The position numbers were made by a program, and so were the translations under genes. This document shows positions 7,498 through 8,213 of a DNA stretch of 8,213 nucleotides, one piece after another. The notes under the pieces are model-generated. The model was not told the origin of the DNA. It made no database searches and saw only the letters and a list, made by a program, of their open reading frames with translations. The DNA is taken from NCBI GenBank assembly GCA_947453775.1, contig CANGHM010000015.1, positions 1-8,213 of the forward strand, given 5' to 3'. Every line of letters begins with the position of its first letter. Within the stretch, counting starts at the first letter, position 1. This DNA comes from Rickettsiales bacterium. Lineage in GTDB: Bacteria; Pseudomonadota; Alphaproteobacteria; Rickettsiales; Rickettsiaceae.

Positions 7498-7549
7498 ATA
7501 CTAGAAGTAGCCTATAGCACTATTCTGCATAGTAAGGAGCGCAGTGACG

Positions 7550-7583
7550 AAGCCAGCAAACCTCAAATCAATTGAATATATTA
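7550..7583. repeat. 34-bp dispersed repeat, copy 2 (inside the IS630-like element)
   Basis: This is the second copy of the 34-bp repeat, 32 of 34 bases identical to 3438-3471 in the same orientation, preceded directly by GACG. It begins almost exactly where transposase similarity ends on the minus strand, so it marks the internal deletion or insertion junction of the element. The adjoining AAGGAGCGCAGTGACG (7534-7549) is GC-richer than its surroundings and resembles short dispersed repeats of Rickettsiales genomes; that comparison is from memory. Confidence 0.65.
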
Positions 7584-7705
7584 GCTGCTATTTCAAATTT
7601 GATAGATGCTTTGCAGCAGCTATTTCCTTGCTCCACATATGTCATTACTTTCTGACGGAAATCTTTGCTATATGACGCTACAATTTTTCCTTTAATGATA
7701 TCATA
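7568..7705 (-). pseudogene. Remnant of an IS630-family transposase, N-terminal fragment
   Basis: On the minus strand, a frame bounded by TAG (7708-7706) and TGA (7570-7568) encodes a recognisable stretch at 7678-7583: SYSKDFRQKVMTYVEQGNS, then CCKASIKFEIAA. This matches the typical IS630 start: YS.DFR.KV, a glycine-containing turn, then a helix-turn-helix of the form A...F.... It breaks off after about 32 residues, where the recognition helix should continue, and runs into the 34-bp repeat and a stop. There is no ATG in frame before the match. The DDE catalytic domain is absent, so the fragment is not functional. Confidence 0.72.
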
Positions 7706-7713
7706 CTATTACG

Positions 7714-7735
7714 CAAATTTCAACTTAATTTATTA
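7714..7735 (-). repeat. Right terminal inverted repeat of the IS630-like element
   Basis: This is the partner of 7476-7497. On the minus strand it ends in the same TAAGTTGAAATTTG core, and its outermost two bases are TA. Confidence 0.75.
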
Positions 7736-7746
7736 AGTATTCTTTT

Positions 7747-8213
7747 TTATTCTAGATGAAGCGTTAAAAAAACGACTGAATTTACTACCATAATTGGCAA
7801 TACTGGCCCAATTATATTGAGCCATACTATTTCACCATACCAGTAAAGCAAATTTATAGCCATGCCCGTTATCCCGCACGCGTAAAAACTTGAAGGCTTA
7901 GCTGAGATGTCTAATATCACTGCAATTAAAGGTATAGTTACTAAAGCAACCCATATATTAATAGCAAAAATCAAAATTTGATTTGTATCGTCTATTAGCA
8001 ACCCTGCAAATAATGTTAAAATTGCCAAAATTAGGGTGAAAATTTTAATAAGATACTCTTGGCTAGAAAAGTTTTGGGGAAATTTTTGCACAATCCTTAA
8101 TGGCTTAAGTATATCGCAAATAAAACTCACGTTTGCTAAATGAATACCAGCATCGATCGCAGAAAACATCACACTCATTACTCCGCAAAGCACAACCCCT
8201 TTTATTAGCGGAG
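7747..8213 (-). CDS. Sodium:solute symporter family protein, C-terminal part (5' end outside window)
   Basis: The frame is open from the window edge, so the GTG at 8193 is an internal codon: PLIKGV is read before it and 154 residues are visible in total. The start, GVVLCGVMSVMFSAIDAGIH, then LANVSFICDILKPL, resembles the signature helix of the SSS family (related to PutP and PanF), where a small-residue-rich segment and a serine/aspartate pair precede a conserved D-I-x-(K/R)-P. Four further hydrophobic segments follow: about IKIFTLILAILTLFAGLLI, ILIFAINIWVALVTIPLIAV, SSFYACGITGMAINLLYWYG and a last one ending FLTLHLE. This layout fits the last third of a roughly 450-500 residue inner-membrane transporter. 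The substrate cannot be read from this part. The TAA at 7749-7747 lies 12 bp from the IS630-like element, so the original C-terminus seems to be preserved. Confidence 0.75.
   Translation of the reverse strand, partial: PLIKGVVLCGVMSVMFSAIDAGIHLANVSFICDILKPLRIVQKFPQNFSSQEYLIKIFTLILAILTLFAGLLIDDTNQILIFAINIWVALVTIPLIAVILDISAKPSSFYACGITGMAINLLYWYGEIVWLNIIGPVLPIMVVNSVVFLTLHLE

Larger units (their letters stand above)
7476..7735 (-). mobile_element. Internally deleted IS630/Tc1-type element (about 260 bp, MITE-like)
   Basis: Both ends carry a 22-bp inverted repeat with 20 matching positions, including the perfect core TAAGTTGAAATTTG. The outermost bases on each side are TA, consistent with the TA target duplication of IS630/Tc1-mariner elements. 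Just inside the right end, the minus strand encodes a peptide like the N-terminus of IS630-family transposases. The interior is far too short for a whole transposase (usually about 300 codons or more), so the element cannot move on its own; it could be mobilised by a full-length relative. It begins 12 bp beyond the symporter stop codon and ends 16 bp before the terminator hairpin of that transcript. Confidence 0.72.

Noticed and set aside
7582..7622. 8-bp inverted repeat TAGCTGCT/AGCAGCTA as a regulatory hairpin
   Set aside because: It lies within the transposase fragment, where the serine/cysteine and alanine codons explain it, and its loop is 25 nt; no U tract follows.
8191..8193. GTG as the start codon of the symporter gene
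   Set aside because: The frame continues open to the window edge with residues that fit the symporter helix, so this codon is internal and the gene is cut by the window.

Overview
This AT-rich 8.2 kb window looks like a Rickettsiales-type or related host-associated alphaproteobacterium. This is inferred from three things: a COQ9-family protein (an alphaproteobacterial and mitochondrial family), a long eukaryote/archaea-type isoleucyl-tRNA synthetase of the kind known in Rickettsiales, and an ankyrin-repeat protein beside degraded transposon sequence. No rRNA, tRNA, CRISPR array or phage module was recognised.

Layout. On the plus strand, the last 42 codons of a membrane protein, probably a transporter (1-129), overlap by four bases the GTG start of a RecD2-type DNA helicase gene (126-2297). 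That gene meets the minus-strand ankyrin gene (2333-3271) tail to tail, and a small inverted repeat spans both stop codons. Everything else lies on the minus strand. In order of transcription this is the 3' part of a sodium:solute symporter gene (8213-7747), a 260-bp internally deleted IS630-like element (7735-7476), a rho-independent terminator (7460-7420), coq9 (7373-6729), ileS (6732-3565), a 293-bp spacer and the ankyrin gene.

How the parts relate. coq9 and ileS overlap by ATGA and very probably form one translationally coupled operon joining a ubiquinone-biosynthesis helper to an essential tRNA synthetase. The ankyrin gene has its own likely promoter, whose -35 box lies inside a perfect 11-bp palindrome, so it may be separately regulated. 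The terminator upstream of coq9 probably once closed the symporter transcript directly, and the IS630-like element now sits between the symporter stop codon and it. A 34-bp sequence found in the ileS-ankyrin spacer recurs inside that element with two mismatches, which suggests a dispersed repeat family.

I found no convincing new multi-gene system. The least explained items are the ankyrin protein, with a roughly 190-residue N-terminal region I do not recognise, its palindromic promoter, and the 34-bp repeat together with the miniature transposon.
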